Assembly: GCF_000768355.1 (NCBI RefSeq)
Contig: NZ_AVPU01000019.1
Span: 1 to 62,842 of the forward strand
Source of the DNA: Lysobacter daejeonensis GH1-9
Lineage (GTDB): Bacteria > Pseudomonadota > Gammaproteobacteria > Xanthomonadales > Xanthomonadaceae
Direction of reading: 5' to 3'
DNA length: 62,842 nt
The notes beneath the pieces were generated by a model that saw only the letters and a program-made list of their open reading frames with translations, was not told the origin of the DNA and did not search any database. Each line of letters starts with the position of its first letter. Position 1 is the stretch's first letter. A program made the position numbers and the translations under genes. Shown here piece after piece: positions 28,383 to 37,636 of this stretch.

Positions 28383-30533
28383 TCAGGCCGTCGCGCGACG
28401 CAGGCGTTCGCCCACCTGCGCCAGCGCCTCGCTGAAGGCACGCGGCGCGGCGGCGGCGGCGAGGCGACCTTGTGCCACCAGGGCCGCCAGCTCATCCACC
28501 GATGCGACGAGCACGCGGGAACCGCGCTCATTGACCAACATGCGACGCGAGGTCAGCGGGCTGATCCAGCCCACCTTGGCCTTGATGGTCTTGCCCTCGG
28601 CATCCGTGAGATGCAGCCATTCGCCCACCGTCAGGGCGCGAAGCGACTGGACCACGGCAGGGTCCTGCGGCGGCAGGGTATCGGTGCCACCAGCCAGCCA
28701 CAGCTTGCGATCCTCGCCGTCATCCTCGGCGTCAGCCCGTGGCGGTAGCGGATGCACGGCGCGCGCGGCGTCCGGCCACGCAAGCCCACGCACCAGCGCC
28801 ACCAAGCCATGCTGCGCCGCCGTATCGTCCTGGCCAGAACTGCCCAGGCAATCACCGATCGCCCGCTCCAGCGCGACCAGGCGCGTGGCCAACGCACGGC
28901 CTTCGGCACGCGCAGCCAGCCCGTCGGCTTCCACCAGCGCGTCGCCCAGCGCCACCGCCTCGGCAAAACGGGCGCTGTCCACGCCGTCGCGCAGCAGCAC
29001 CTGCAACAGATGGTGGCGCCACGAGGTGCCGAGGAAACTGGCGGTGGCCTCGCACAACGGTTGCGCGGACAGTCGGCGGCCCACCACCGCGTCGGCGTGT
29101 TCGCGCGCGTGCTGCAGGCGCTCACGCCCGTGCACGGCCTGCGCGGCGCGCTCTTCCTGCAGGAACACGCGCTGCCGCTGCTGCAGCAGCAACGCGTCAA
29201 GTTCAGCGAAGGCCTGCTCGAACACCGCCATGTTCTCGCGGTACTCGATGGCTACGCGCTGGGCCACCAGGGCCGCGCGCTCGAACAGCTCGCGCTCGAA
29301 CTGGGTTTCAGCGTTGTTGCCGGCACACGCTTCGGTGATCGCATCCAACAGCTTGCGTGCCGGGTGCTCGGGCTGGTCGAACAGCGCCCGGTCACCGAGG
29401 GCGACCTTCACATAAGGCAGCACCAGCCGGGCGTAGAGGCGACGGCAGCGCTCGTGCAGCTCCTGGCTGGCGAACAGCGATTCGAACACCATCGCCACCA
29501 GGTCGATCGCGTCCTCGCTGTCGCGGCCGATGGTGGTGTGGTCGGGGCTCAGGCCAAGGCGACGAGCGCCTTCGCCCAGGCGCTCGCGAATCGCCGCGCG
29601 CAGTTCACCGCTGCCGGCCAACGCTCGTGCGAACGCGTCTGTGGGCTCGGACTGCAACAAGGACGCGACGCTTACCACCTCCTCCACTCGCAGGTCGCGG
29701 CGACCCTGCAGGGTGCGTTGTGGGGCGTGGGGAGCGGAAAAAAGCTCGGGCCGGATGGCACCTTCGCGCCACGCGTGCAGCAGGCCACGCAACTCCTCCA
29801 GGGTGACGCTGGGTGCTGCGCCCAGCCCGGACGCGCCGGCATTGGCACCCGAGGCCGCTTCCGACGCCGCGCTGACGCGTTCAGCCGATTCGCGCTCGAT
29901 GCCATAGCCGGCCTGCGCCAGGAGGTGGCTTGTCTGCCCGTACAAATCGTCCAGCACGCGGGCCAGGGCACTTTCGTAGAAGCCGAACAAATGGCCCCGC
30001 AGTTGCGCGGGAATGCGAACGCCGTCAAACGCCTCCACGAAGGCCGTGGCCAGCCGTCCCGGCCCAACCGGGTTGACCATGTTCTGGAGACCCAGCGTGC
30101 CAGCCAGCGTGTGCAGGCGCGCCTCGACCATCTCCAGGGATTTCTGGTAGCGCTGCGTCAGCGCCTCGCCCACGCGCTCACCGGCGATGTGCAGGTCCAG
30201 CTGCGACTCGTCCAACAGCCCCATCGTCAGGTAATTGCGCCCCGGCGCACGCAGCGTGCGGAACTCGTCGAAGCCCCTGGCCAGTTGCTGGCGGTAGCGC
30301 ATTACCTGCGCCGCCTGCTGGTGCCGCAGGCTCCACAGCGCCGCCTGGTCCTCGTACTGGAAGGCGTCGCGGTCGACATGGGTGGCCGACAGCGCCAGCG
30401 CGTCCTCGATCGGGCCGTACAATGTCCCGGGCAGCCCGCCCAGGCGCTCAAGCGTCAGGCGCTTGATTTCCTCAAGTACGCGAAACGGATCCGTTCTGGT
30501 GGCGCATGCCGCGCCGAGCGGATGGTTGGACAC
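28383..30533 (-). CDS. Large DUF1631 family protein
   Basis: A 716-residue, mainly helical cytoplasmic protein without signal peptide. Repeating features are RVLEEIKRLTLERLGGLPGTLY at the N-terminus, LVAMVFESLFASQELHERCRRLYARLVLPYVKVAL in the middle and LTVGEWLHLTDAEGKTIKAKVGWISP near the C-terminus, the last looking like a degenerate PilZ-type barrel lacking the full c-di-GMP motifs. I chose GTG at 30531-30533, with GGAG 5 nt upstream, since ATGs further upstream extend through the promoter region. Family function is unknown. Confidence 0.8.
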   Translation of the reverse strand: MSNHPLGAACATRTDPFRVLEEIKRLTLERLGGLPGTLYGPIEDALALSATHVDRDAFQYEDQAALWSLRHQQAAQVMRYRQQLARGFDEFRTLRAPGRNYLTMGLLDESQLDLHIAGERVGEALTQRYQKSLEMVEARLHTLAGTLGLQNMVNPVGPGRLATAFVEAFDGVRIPAQLRGHLFGFYESALARVLDDLYGQTSHLLAQAGYGIERESAERVSAASEAASGANAGASGLGAAPSVTLEELRGLLHAWREGAIRPELFSAPHAPQRTLQGRRDLRVEEVVSVASLLQSEPTDAFARALAGSGELRAAIRERLGEGARRLGLSPDHTTIGRDSEDAIDLVAMVFESLFASQELHERCRRLYARLVLPYVKVALGDRALFDQPEHPARKLLDAITEACAGNNAETQFERELFERAALVAQRVAIEYRENMAVFEQAFAELDALLLQQRQRVFLQEERAAQAVHGRERLQHAREHADAVVGRRLSAQPLCEATASFLGTSWRHHLLQVLLRDGVDSARFAEAVALGDALVEADGLAARAEGRALATRLVALERAIGDCLGSSGQDDTAAQHGLVALVRGLAWPDAARAVHPLPPRADAEDDGEDRKLWLAGGTDTLPPQDPAVVQSLRALTVGEWLHLTDAEGKTIKAKVGWISPLTSRRMLVNERGSRVLVASVDELAALVAQGRLAAAAAPRAFSEALAQVGERLRRATA

Positions 30534-30553
30534 GTTGGCTCCCCGGCAAAAAC

Positions 30554-30568
30554 TGACGCCCTGCGTCA
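30554..30568. promoter_or_regulatory. Palindromic operator candidate TGACGC-N3-GCGTCA
   Basis: A perfect 6-bp inverted repeat with 3-bp spacer in the 109-bp divergent gap between the DUF1631 gene and the nitroreductase. Placement suggests a dimeric regulator site for either gene. No regulator is assigned. Confidence 0.35.
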
Positions 30569-30642
30569 CATTACCCCAGATCGACGCTGGATAGTGGCAG
30601 GCTACGTCAGTTTGCACCCTATCACCCAGAATTCCGTGACCC

Positions 30643-31230
30643 ATGCCCGATTCCACCATTGACGCCCGCCTCGCCTGCCTGGACCGCCGCCGCTCCACCC
30701 CGGCGCGCCATCTGGCCGAACCCGCGCCCGACCACGCGACGCTATTGCGGATGCTGGCCTCGGCCGTGCGGGTGCCCGACCACGGCAAGCGAGTGCCATT
30801 CCGCTTCGTCACCCTGCGCGGGGACGCGCGCCATGCCCTGGGCGAACGCCTGGTGGCACGCAGCCGCGAACGCGACCCCGCAGTCGCCGATGCCGTGGTC
30901 GAAAAGGACCGGCAGCGGTTCTCCCTGGCGCCGCTGGTGGTCACCGTGGTGGCCCGCCTGGGTCACGACGAGAAGATTCCCGAGCAGGAGCGCCTGCTGT
31001 CGGCGGGCAGCGTGTGTTTCGCGCTGCTGCAGGCGGCGCGGGTGCTGGACTTCGGCGCGGTGTGGCTGACGGGCTGGCCGGCCTACGACCCGCTGGTGCA
31101 CGACTGGCTGGGATTGGGCGCCGACGAGTGCGTGGTCGGCTTCATCCACATTGGCACGCCAACCCTGGAGGCGCCCGAACGCGAGCGCCCCGACCCTGCC
31201 GAACTGCTGACCGAATGGACGCCGGCATGA
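30643..31230 (+). CDS. NAD(P)H nitroreductase family protein (YdjA-like)
   Basis: A 195-residue FMN-dependent oxidoreductase of the small nitroreductase class. The N-terminal RRSTPARHLAEPAPDHATLLRML, the SAVRVPDHGKRVPFRFV segment and the late DFGAVWLTGWPAYDPLVHDWLGL are shared with YdjA. The physiological substrate is unknown. The stop overlaps the exonuclease start (ATGA). Confidence 0.86.
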   Translation: MPDSTIDARLACLDRRRSTPARHLAEPAPDHATLLRMLASAVRVPDHGKRVPFRFVTLRGDARHALGERLVARSRERDPAVADAVVEKDRQRFSLAPLVVTVVARLGHDEKIPEQERLLSAGSVCFALLQAARVLDFGAVWLTGWPAYDPLVHDWLGLGADECVVGFIHIGTPTLEAPERERPDPAELLTEWTPA

Positions 31231-32162
31231 CCGTGACGCCGCGTGCGCGCCCGGCACTGTACCTGGTGGATGCCAGCCTCTACGTATTCCGCGCGTGGCA
31301 CTCCATGCCCAACGAGTTCCACGACGACGAGGGCTGGCCGACCAACGCGGTGCACGGCTTTGCCCGCTTCCTGCTGGAACTGGTGGAGCGCGAGCGCCCG
31401 CAGCACATCGCGATCGCCTTCGACGAAGCCCTGGATTCGTGCTTCCGCAACGCGCTGTATCCCGCCTACAAGGCCAATCGCGAGCCTGCGCCGGAGGAGC
31501 TCAAGCGCCAGTTCGCCCACTGCAAGGCGTTGTGCGAGGCACTAGGGCTGAGCGTGCTGGCCCATCGCGAATACGAGGCCGACGACCTGATCGGCAGTGC
31601 GCTCGCGACCATGCGCGCCCACGGCTATCGCGGGGTCATCGTGTCCGCGGACAAGGATCTGTCGCAGTTGCTGGTCGGCGATGACCAGCAGTGGGACTTC
31701 GCGCGAGGGCAGCGCTGGGGCATGGATGGCGTGCCGGAGCGGCACGGCGTGCAGGCATGCCAGATCGCGGACTACTTGGCGCTGTGCGGCGACGCGGTGG
31801 ACAACATTCCGGGCGTGCCGGGCATCGGCGCCAAAACGGCAGCCGCGTTGCTGGCGCACTTCGGCACCTTGGACGCGCTGCTGGAACGGGTGGAGGAACT
31901 CCCGTTCCTGCGCCTGCGCGGCGCCGCCAGCACGGCCGCCAAGTTGCGCGCCCACCGCGAGCAGGCCCTGCTGTGCCGCCAGCTGACGACCATCGCGCTG
32001 GACGCGCCGCTCACCGGCCACGAGGCACACTTCACCCGTGATCGTGCCGACGCGGCCCGGTTGTCGGCGCTGTGCGAAACGCTGCGGTTCGGCCCGATGA
32101 CCCGGCGCCGGCTCCACCAGGCGGCGGGCGTGGACTTCGCAACGTCATCGCCCGCGCCGTAG
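31227..32162 (+). CDS. 5'-3' exonuclease / flap endonuclease (ExoIX-like)
   Basis: A 311-residue protein resembling the 5'-nuclease domain of DNA polymerase I without the polymerase. It has YLVDASLYVFRAWHSMP, FDEALDSCFRNALYPAYKANR, EYEADDLIGSALATM (acidic metal site) and a helix-hairpin region NIPGVPGIGAKTAAALL. It is expected to trim flaps in replication and repair. The ATG overlaps the nitroreductase stop; a second ATG four codons earlier is possible. Confidence 0.87.
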   Translation: MTVTPRARPALYLVDASLYVFRAWHSMPNEFHDDEGWPTNAVHGFARFLLELVERERPQHIAIAFDEALDSCFRNALYPAYKANREPAPEELKRQFAHCKALCEALGLSVLAHREYEADDLIGSALATMRAHGYRGVIVSADKDLSQLLVGDDQQWDFARGQRWGMDGVPERHGVQACQIADYLALCGDAVDNIPGVPGIGAKTAAALLAHFGTLDALLERVEELPFLRLRGAASTAAKLRAHREQALLCRQLTTIALDAPLTGHEAHFTRDRADAARLSALCETLRFGPMTRRRLHQAAGVDFATSSPAP

Positions 32163-32252
32163 CATCGGAAGGCAACGGATCGCTCGACCGACGCGGCCTG
32201 CGATCCTGCCGCTGGGCGCCGCGCACCCACTGACCAGCTTTCAAGCAACGGG

Positions 32253-32888
32253 ATGGACATGCACTCCGACGAAAACGCCACAGCGAACAGAGAGACTCAC
32301 GCCACAGGCGTTCACGGCGAAGCGCCCGCCGCCGGGCAGCCCGCACGAGCGGACGATGCCCCCGAAACCGTTTACGAGGGCAAGTGGCTGCGCATGCTGC
32401 GCCGCGGTCGGTGGGAGTACGCCGAACGCACGCACGGCAATGGCATGGCGGTGATCATCATCGCGGTGACACCGGAGGAGCGGATCATCTTCGTCGAGCA
32501 GTTCCGCATTCCGCTGCAGGCACGCACCATAGAGATGCCGGCCGGCCTCGTCGGCGACCAGGCCGGCGAAGACACGCTGGAAGACGCCGCACGCCGGGAA
32601 CTGGAAGAGGAAACCGGCTGGTATCCCGACCAGGTGCAGGTGCTGCTGGTGGGTCCGACCTCTTCAGGCATGAGCAACGAGCGCATTGCCTACGTGCGCG
32701 CCACTGGACTGCGCAAGGTCGGCGAAGGTGGTGGCGTGGACGGCGAGGACATCATCGTCCACGAGGTGCCGGTTGCCGAGGCGCCGGCATGGCTGATGCA
32801 GAAGCAGCGCGAGGGGTACGAATTGGACCTCAAGCTGTGGGGCGGGCTGTGGATGGTGGATCGCAATCCGGACGGGTCTGCGGTTTGA
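32253..32888 (+). CDS. Nudix hydrolase (ADP-ribose pyrophosphatase-like)
   Basis: About 211 residues with a ~40-residue polar N-terminal extension and a Nudix domain. The Nudix box ends REL-EEETGW; counting back, the conserved Glu seven residues after the Gly is an Asp (GDQAGED). IIFVEQFRIPLQARTIEMPAGLVGD resembles ADP-ribose pyrophosphatases of the NudF type, which remove reactive ADP-ribose. An ATG two codons later is an alternative start. Confidence 0.85.
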   Translation: MDMHSDENATANRETHATGVHGEAPAAGQPARADDAPETVYEGKWLRMLRRGRWEYAERTHGNGMAVIIIAVTPEERIIFVEQFRIPLQARTIEMPAGLVGDQAGEDTLEDAARRELEEETGWYPDQVQVLLVGPTSSGMSNERIAYVRATGLRKVGEGGGVDGEDIIVHEVPVAEAPAWLMQKQREGYELDLKLWGGLWMVDRNPDGSAV

Positions 32889-32899
32889 GCCTTGCGGGC

Positions 32900-33091
32900 G
32901 CGGCAGCAAGGACGCCACAAGTCGCGGCCCGTTACCCGCTTGGTTGTGACGCCCTTGCTGCCGCACTCCAACGCTTGACGAGGGTTTGGAGCTGAAAGCA
33001 ACAGCGTGTGGCTCCACCCCTGCTTGTACCAGGCGGCATCGGGGCCGCCCGAAACAAAACGGATAACGGGCCGCGACTTTCGGCGGCCCCG
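32900..33091. repeat. Nested inverted-repeat intergenic element
   Basis: Three inverted repeats interlock between the converging Nudix and pip genes. Arms 32900-32920/32944-32964 match at 19 of 21 positions; arms 32919-32938/33060-33079 match at 19 of 20; arms 33040-33054/33078-33091 match with one bulge. Such long paired arms are not explained by a simple terminator and suggest a dispersed palindromic (REP- or MITE-like) element. No second copy was noticed in this window. Confidence 0.65.
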
Positions 33092-33114
33092 ACACGACAC
33101 CCGCCTGCCAGCCG

Positions 33115-34056
33115 TCAAGCGAAGCGATCGGTCGCAGTCACCAGCGCGTCGATGTTCTCCACCTCGAACGCCGAATGGCCCGAGGCCGGCGTGATCACCA
33201 GTTGGCCCTTCGGCCACACCTTGTGCAGATCCCACGCATTGGCGACCGGGCACACCACGTCGTAGCGACCGTGCACGATCACACCCGGGATGTGCGCGAT
33301 CCTGTGCGCGTCACGCAACAGCTGGTCGTCGACCTCGAAGAAGCCGCTGTTGACGAAGTAGTGGTTCTCGATCCGGGCAAAGGCCAGCGCGAACTGCGGA
33401 TCCTCGTGGCTGTTGGCGAAGTCCTGGTCCACGTGCAGGAAGCTGGTCGCGCCTTCCCACACGCTCCACGCCTTGGCGGCGGCCAGGCGCACGGCTTCGT
33501 TGTCGCTGGTCAGGCGGCGGTGGAAGGCGCTGATCAGGTCATGTCGTTCGACCACCGGGATCGCGGCGAGATAGTGCTCCCACGCGTCGGGGAACAGGCG
33601 CGAGGCGCCCTCCTGGTAGAACCACTCCAGCTCCCAGCGGCGCAGCATGAAGATTCCGCGCAGCACCAGTCCAGTGACGCGTTGCGGGTGGGTCTGCGCG
33701 TAGGCCAGTGCGAGGGTCGAGCCCCACGAACCGCCGAACACCTGCCAGGTGTCGATACCGAGCGCTTCACGCAACTTCTCGATGTCCGCCACCAGATGCC
33801 AGGTGGTGTTGTCGACCAGATCGGCGTGCGGAGTGGAGCGGCCACTGCCGCGCTGGTCGAACAGGATGATCCGGTACTTGGCCGGGTCGTGGAAGCGACG
33901 CATCTTGTCGCTGCAGCCGCCGCCCGGGCCACCATGCAGCATCACCACCGGCTTGCCCTGCGGGTTGCCGCACTGCTCGTAGTACAGCGTGTGGCGATCG
34001 TCGACCTTGAGCTGGCCGACGTCGTAGGGCTGGATTTCGGGGTAGAGGGTGCGCAT
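33115..34056 (-). CDS. pip: Proline iminopeptidase
   Basis: A 313-residue S33 alpha/beta hydrolase cleaving N-terminal proline. The oxyanion segment VVMLHGGPGGGCSDKMRRFHDPAKYRIILFDQRGSGRS is typical; nucleophile Ser110 lies in VFGGSWGSTLAL, Asp in VHGRYDVVCP and His in ASGHSAFE. I start at the ATG at 34054-34056 (MRTLYPEIQPYD), which has GAGG 6 nt upstream; an ATG seven codons earlier is less typical. Confidence 0.94.
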   Translation of the reverse strand: MRTLYPEIQPYDVGQLKVDDRHTLYYEQCGNPQGKPVVMLHGGPGGGCSDKMRRFHDPAKYRIILFDQRGSGRSTPHADLVDNTTWHLVADIEKLREALGIDTWQVFGGSWGSTLALAYAQTHPQRVTGLVLRGIFMLRRWELEWFYQEGASRLFPDAWEHYLAAIPVVERHDLISAFHRRLTSDNEAVRLAAAKAWSVWEGATSFLHVDQDFANSHEDPQFALAFARIENHYFVNSGFFEVDDQLLRDAHRIAHIPGVIVHGRYDVVCPVANAWDLHKVWPKGQLVITPASGHSAFEVENIDALVTATDRFA

Positions 34057-34119
34057 GGAGGGCCTCGGTAGCATCAACTGGGGCAGTGTAGCCGCCGCTA
34101 CTCGACATGTGCGCGCACG

Positions 34120-34950
34120 TCAGGTCGGACTCCGCCCCACCGTCACCCGGTCGCGTCCTTCCAGGTCGAGCTCGGTCGCCACTTCAACGAACCCGGCCGA
34201 TGTCAGCAACGCCCGCACCGCTGCACCCTGGTCCCAGCCATGCTCCAGCAGGAGCCAGCCGCCGGGTTCCAGATGCGCGGGCGCGTGGGCAACGATCACC
34301 CGGATCGCATCGAGTCCGTCCGGCCCGGAAGCCAGCGCCGACGGCGGCTCGAAGCGAAGGTCGCCCTCGTCCAGATGCGGGTCGCCCGAAGCGATGTAGG
34401 GCGGGTTGCTGGCGATCAGCGCAAAGTGGTCCTCCTGCAGGGGCGTGAGCCAGTCGCCCAGGCGGAACTCGATGTTGCGCAGCTGCAGCCTGGCTGCGTT
34501 GCCGCGAGCTACCTCCAATGCCCCCGCGCTGGCGTCGGTGGCCACCACCATCGCCTTCGGCCGCTCGACGGCCAACGCAAGTGCGATGGCTCCACTACCG
34601 GTGCCCAGGTCGGCGACCCGCAGGGTCCGGTCATCGGGCAGGCGCTCCAGCGCCAACTCCACCAGCCGTTCCGTCTCCGAACGGGGAATCAGCGTCGCCG
34701 GCCCGACCTCCAGATCGAACCGCCAGAAGCCACGCTGCCCGATGAGGTAAGCCACCGGTTCGCCCTGCGCACGCCGTTGCACCAGCGCCTCGAACCGCTG
34801 GGCGGCATCGACGTCCACCTCGTCCTCGCCGTGGGTGAACAGCCAGGCGCGCGGACGCGCCAGCACGTGGGCCAGCAACAGGTCGGCCTCGCCTGGTTCC
34901 AGCCGGGGGCGGGCGGCACGCAGCAGTTCGTCGAGTCGGGGCACGGTCAA
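34120..34950 (-). CDS. prmC: Peptide chain release factor N5-glutamine methyltransferase
   Basis: A 276-residue SAM methyltransferase that modifies the GGQ Gln of RF1/RF2. Motif I is [16 protein letters not shown] and the catalytic SNPPYI is present; the N-terminal helical domain includes [12 protein letters not shown] and [13 protein letters not shown]. The start is not ATG: TTG at 34948-34950 or GTG at 34942-34944, with no strong ribosome-binding site to decide. Unlike in E. coli it is far from prfA. Confidence 0.92.
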   Translation of the reverse strand: MTVPRLDELLRAARPRLEPGEADLLLAHVLARPRAWLFTHGEDEVDVDAAQRFEALVQRRAQGEPVAYLIGQRGFWRFDLEVGPATLIPRSETERLVELALERLPDDRTLRVADLGTGSGAIALALAVERPKAMVVATDASAGALEVARGNAARLQLRNIEFRLGDWLTPLQEDHFALIASNPPYIASGDPHLDEGDLRFEPPSALASGPDGLDAIRVIVAHAPAHLEPGGWLLLEHGWDQGAAVRALLTSAGFVEVATELDLEGRDRVTVGRSPT

Positions 34951-35044
34951 GGGCCGGAAACAAGGACGGGCGATGGTACGGGAGGCCGGTTAGGGCCGAC
35001 CACCTGCCTCTTCATGCGAGAGACCAATGGCTCGAACCTGATCG

Positions 35045-35081
35045 ATAGATAATATCTATTAATTCAATGCCAACAATCGAT
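35045..35081 (+). promoter_or_regulatory. OxyR operator upstream of ahpC
   Basis: ATAG-N7-CTAT-N7-ATGC-N7-CGAT, matching the known OxyR pattern ATAG-N7-CTAT repeated at 13 of 16 fixed positions; the first half-site pair is perfect including the inner T and A. It ends immediately before the -35 element, the position used for activation. The segment is AT-rich against a GC-rich genome. Confidence 0.75.
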
Positions 35082-35110
35082 TTGTTATATCTATCGCCGC
35101 TACCTATGAT
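35082..35110 (+). promoter_or_regulatory. ahpC promoter
   Basis: TTGTTA (35082-35087), 17 bp, TATGAT (35105-35110): four and five of six consensus matches at ideal spacing, directly after the OxyR operator. Transcription would start near 35117, giving a leader of about 52 nt. Confidence 0.65.
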
Positions 35111-35168
35111 TGCCTCCGTAGCGGACAACCGCTCCCACTCCACCACCCCACCAGAGGATTCCAGCCCG

Positions 35169-35732
35169 ATGTCGCTGATCAACACCGAAGTGCAGCCGTT
35201 CAAGGCCACCGCGTTCCACAACGGCGAGTTCGTCGAAGTCACCGAAGCCAGCCTGAAGGGCCAGTGGTCGGTCCTGATCTTCATGCCGGCCGCCTTCACC
35301 TTCAACTGCCCGACCGAGGTCGAGGACGCGGCCCAGCACTACGCCGAGTTCCAGAAGGCCGGCGCCGAGGTGTACATCGTCACCACTGACACCCATTTCT
35401 CGCACAAGGTGTGGCACGAGACCTCGCCCGCCGTCGGCAAGGCCCAGTTCCCGCTGGTCGGCGACCCGACCCACCAGCTGACCCGCGCCTTCGGCGTGCA
35501 CATCGATGCGGAAGGCCTGGCCCTGCGCGGCACCTTCGTCATCAACCCGGAAGGCGTGATCAAGACGCTGGAAGTGCATGACAACGCCATCGCCCGTGAC
35601 GTCAAGGAAACCCTGCGCAAGCTGAAGGCCGCGCAGTTCGTGGCCGCCAACCCGGGCCAGGTCTGCCCGGCCAAGTGGCAGGAAGGCGAGAAGACGCTGA
35701 AGCCGTCGCTCGACCTGGTCGGCAAGATCTAA
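35169..35732 (+). CDS. ahpC: Alkyl hydroperoxide reductase subunit C (peroxiredoxin)
   Basis: A 187-residue typical 2-Cys peroxiredoxin. Peroxidatic Cys47 lies in AAFTFNCPTEVEDAA and resolving Cys166 in NPGQVCPAKW, the same numbering as E. coli AhpC. It reduces H2O2 and organic peroxides, being recycled by AhpF encoded downstream. The ATG at 35169 follows AGAGGA by 10 nt; an in-frame ATG at 35067 lies inside the promoter and is rejected. OxyR control is indicated by the upstream operator. Confidence 0.98.
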   Translation: MSLINTEVQPFKATAFHNGEFVEVTEASLKGQWSVLIFMPAAFTFNCPTEVEDAAQHYAEFQKAGAEVYIVTTDTHFSHKVWHETSPAVGKAQFPLVGDPTHQLTRAFGVHIDAEGLALRGTFVINPEGVIKTLEVHDNAIARDVKETLRKLKAAQFVAANPGQVCPAKWQEGEKTLKPSLDLVGKI

Positions 35733-35746
35733 ATCGCAACAGGGTC

Positions 35747-35770
35747 CGGGAGGCGCACCAGCGCCTCCCG
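35747..35770. terminator. Hairpin between ahpC and ahpF
   Basis: CGGGAGGCGC/GCGCCTCCCG, a perfect 10-bp stem with ACCA loop, 14 bp after the ahpC stop. Without a U tract it may attenuate or protect the ahpC mRNA 3' end, allowing ahpC to be made in excess over ahpF. The remaining 230 bp to ahpF hold nothing recognisable. Confidence 0.5.
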
Positions 35771-36004
35771 TGGCCAACGGTCGGCGGGGCAGTATCTGTC
35801 GCTTTCCCACCTGTCCCGCTCGCGGCCACTTGCAGCAGCGGCCTGGGCACCTCCCCGAAGACGTGACGCCGGTGCTTGCCGCTGGCCACGTGCCGCCCAG
35901 GCCGCTTCTGCAAGCTCCCGCCTCCTTATTTCCCGGAAACGCGACGCCCCGCGCCATCGCGAAGGCTTGTCTGCGCACGCCCTTCTTCTCCGCGAGGACT
36001 CCCC

Positions 36005-37588
36005 ATGCTTGATGCCGACCTGAAAACCCAGCTCAAGGCCTACCTCGAGCACCTCACCCAGCCGATCGAACTGGTGGCCGCGCTCGACGATGGCGACAAG
36101 TCACGCGAACTTGACGGGCTGTTGCGCGAGATCACCGCGCTGTCGGACAAGATCAGCCTGCGCCGCGACGACAACGACGCGCGCAAGCCGTCGTTCGCGA
36201 TCAACCGCGTGGGCAGCGACATTGGCGTGCGCTTCGCCGGCATTCCGATGGGCCACGAGTTCACGTCGCTGGTGCTGGCGCTGCTGCACGTGGGCGGGCA
36301 CCCGTCCAAGACGGCGCAGGAGGTGATCGAACAGGTGCGCGGGCTGGACGGCGATTACACCTTCGAAACCTATTTTTCGCTGTCATGCCAGAACTGCCCG
36401 GACGTGGTGCAGGCGTTGAACCTGATGAGCGTGCTCAACCCGCGCATCCGCCACGTCAGCATCGACGGCGCGCTGTTCCAGGCCGAAGTCGAGGCGCGCG
36501 AGGTGATGGCCGTACCGACCGTATTCCTCAACGGCGAGGTGTTCGGCGCCGGGCGCATGGGCCTGGAGGAGATCGTCGCCAAGCTGGATACCGGCGCCAG
36601 CGCGCGCGAGGCCGCCAAGCTGGCAGCGAAGGCTCCCTACGACGTGCTGGTGGTCGGCGGCGGCCCGGCCGGTGCAGCCGCGGCGATCTATGCCGCGCGC
36701 AAGGGCATCCGCACCGGCGTGGTGGCCGAGCGCTTCGGCGGCCAGGTGCTGGACACCATGGCCATCGAGAACTTCATCTCGGTCGAGCACACCGAAGGAC
36801 CCAAGCTGGCCGCAGCGCTGGAGCAGCACGTGCGTCATTACGACGTGGACGTGATGAACCTCCAGCGCGCCGACGCGCTGGTGCCGGCCAGTACGCCCGA
36901 AGGCCTGGTCGAAGTGAAGCTGGCCAACGGCGCTTCGCTGAAGTCGAAGTCGGTGATCCTGTCCACCGGCGCGCGCTGGCGGCAGATGAACGTGCCCGGC
37001 GAGGAGCAGTACCGCAACAAGGGCGTGGCCTACTGCCCGCACTGCGACGGCCCGCTGTTCAAGGGCAAGCGCGTGGCGGTGGTCGGCGGCGGCAACTCCG
37101 GCGCGGAAGCGGCCATCGACCTGGCCGGCATCGTCAGCCACGTCACGTTGCTGGAATTCGACGGCAAGCTGCGCGCCGACGAGGTACTGCAGCGCAAGCT
37201 GCGCAGCCTGCCCAACGTCACCGTGCACGTGAACGCGCAGACCACCGAAGTGACCGGCGACGGCAACAAGGTCACCGGGCTGGTCTACAAGGACCGCGTG
37301 GGCGGCGATTCGCATCGGGTCGAACTGGAAGGCATCTTCGTGCAGATCGGCCTGCTGCCCAACACCGAATGGCTCAAGGGCACCGTGGCGCTCACGCCGC
37401 GCGGCGAGATCGTCATCGACGACCGCGGCCAGACCTCGGTGCCTGGCGTGTTCGCCGCGGGCGACGCGACCACCGTGCCGTACAAGCAGATCGTGATCGC
37501 GATGGGTGCGGGCTCGACCGCCGCGCTGGGGGCGTTCGACCACCTGATCCGGACGTCGGCGCCAGCGGACGAGCCAGTGACGGCCTGA
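36005..37588 (+). CDS. ahpF: Alkyl hydroperoxide reductase subunit F
   Basis: A 527-residue flavoprotein that passes electrons from NADH to AhpC. The N-terminal double thioredoxin domain has CQNC (Cys128/131); the thioredoxin-reductase-like part has FAD motif [23 protein letters not shown] (Cys344/347), NAD motif [14 protein letters not shown] and [21 protein letters not shown]. Cys positions are one off from E. coli AhpF. It stands 272 bp after ahpC and 48 bp before oxyR, the known Xanthomonas ahpC-ahpF-oxyR order. Confidence 0.98.
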   Translation: MLDADLKTQLKAYLEHLTQPIELVAALDDGDKSRELDGLLREITALSDKISLRRDDNDARKPSFAINRVGSDIGVRFAGIPMGHEFTSLVLALLHVGGHPSKTAQEVIEQVRGLDGDYTFETYFSLSCQNCPDVVQALNLMSVLNPRIRHVSIDGALFQAEVEAREVMAVPTVFLNGEVFGAGRMGLEEIVAKLDTGASAREAAKLAAKAPYDVLVVGGGPAGAAAAIYAARKGIRTGVVAERFGGQVLDTMAIENFISVEHTEGPKLAAALEQHVRHYDVDVMNLQRADALVPASTPEGLVEVKLANGASLKSKSVILSTGARWRQMNVPGEEQYRNKGVAYCPHCDGPLFKGKRVAVVGGGNSGAEAAIDLAGIVSHVTLLEFDGKLRADEVLQRKLRSLPNVTVHVNAQTTEVTGDGNKVTGLVYKDRVGGDSHRVELEGIFVQIGLLPNTEWLKGTVALTPRGEIVIDDRGQTSVPGVFAAGDATTVPYKQIVIAMGAGSTAALGAFDHLIRTSAPADEPVTA

Positions 37589-37636
37589 CCGCAGGGCGGC
37601 CGGCACACGCGCCCCGCGCGCCCTACACTCGACCCC

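Noticed and set aside
28752-30662. 636-codon plus-strand frame opposite the DUF1631 gene
   Set aside because: The minus-strand product has family-like helical segments and a good ribosome-binding site; the plus frame has neither.
32690-33253. Minus-strand protein-coding frame through the inverted-repeat region
   Set aside because: It runs into the Nudix and pip genes, and its open state follows from the repeat's composition; repeats of this kind are often wrongly annotated as proteins.
35067-35168. N-terminal extension of ahpC from an upstream ATG
   Set aside because: It overlaps the OxyR-type operator and promoter and would add 34 residues absent from AhpC proteins.
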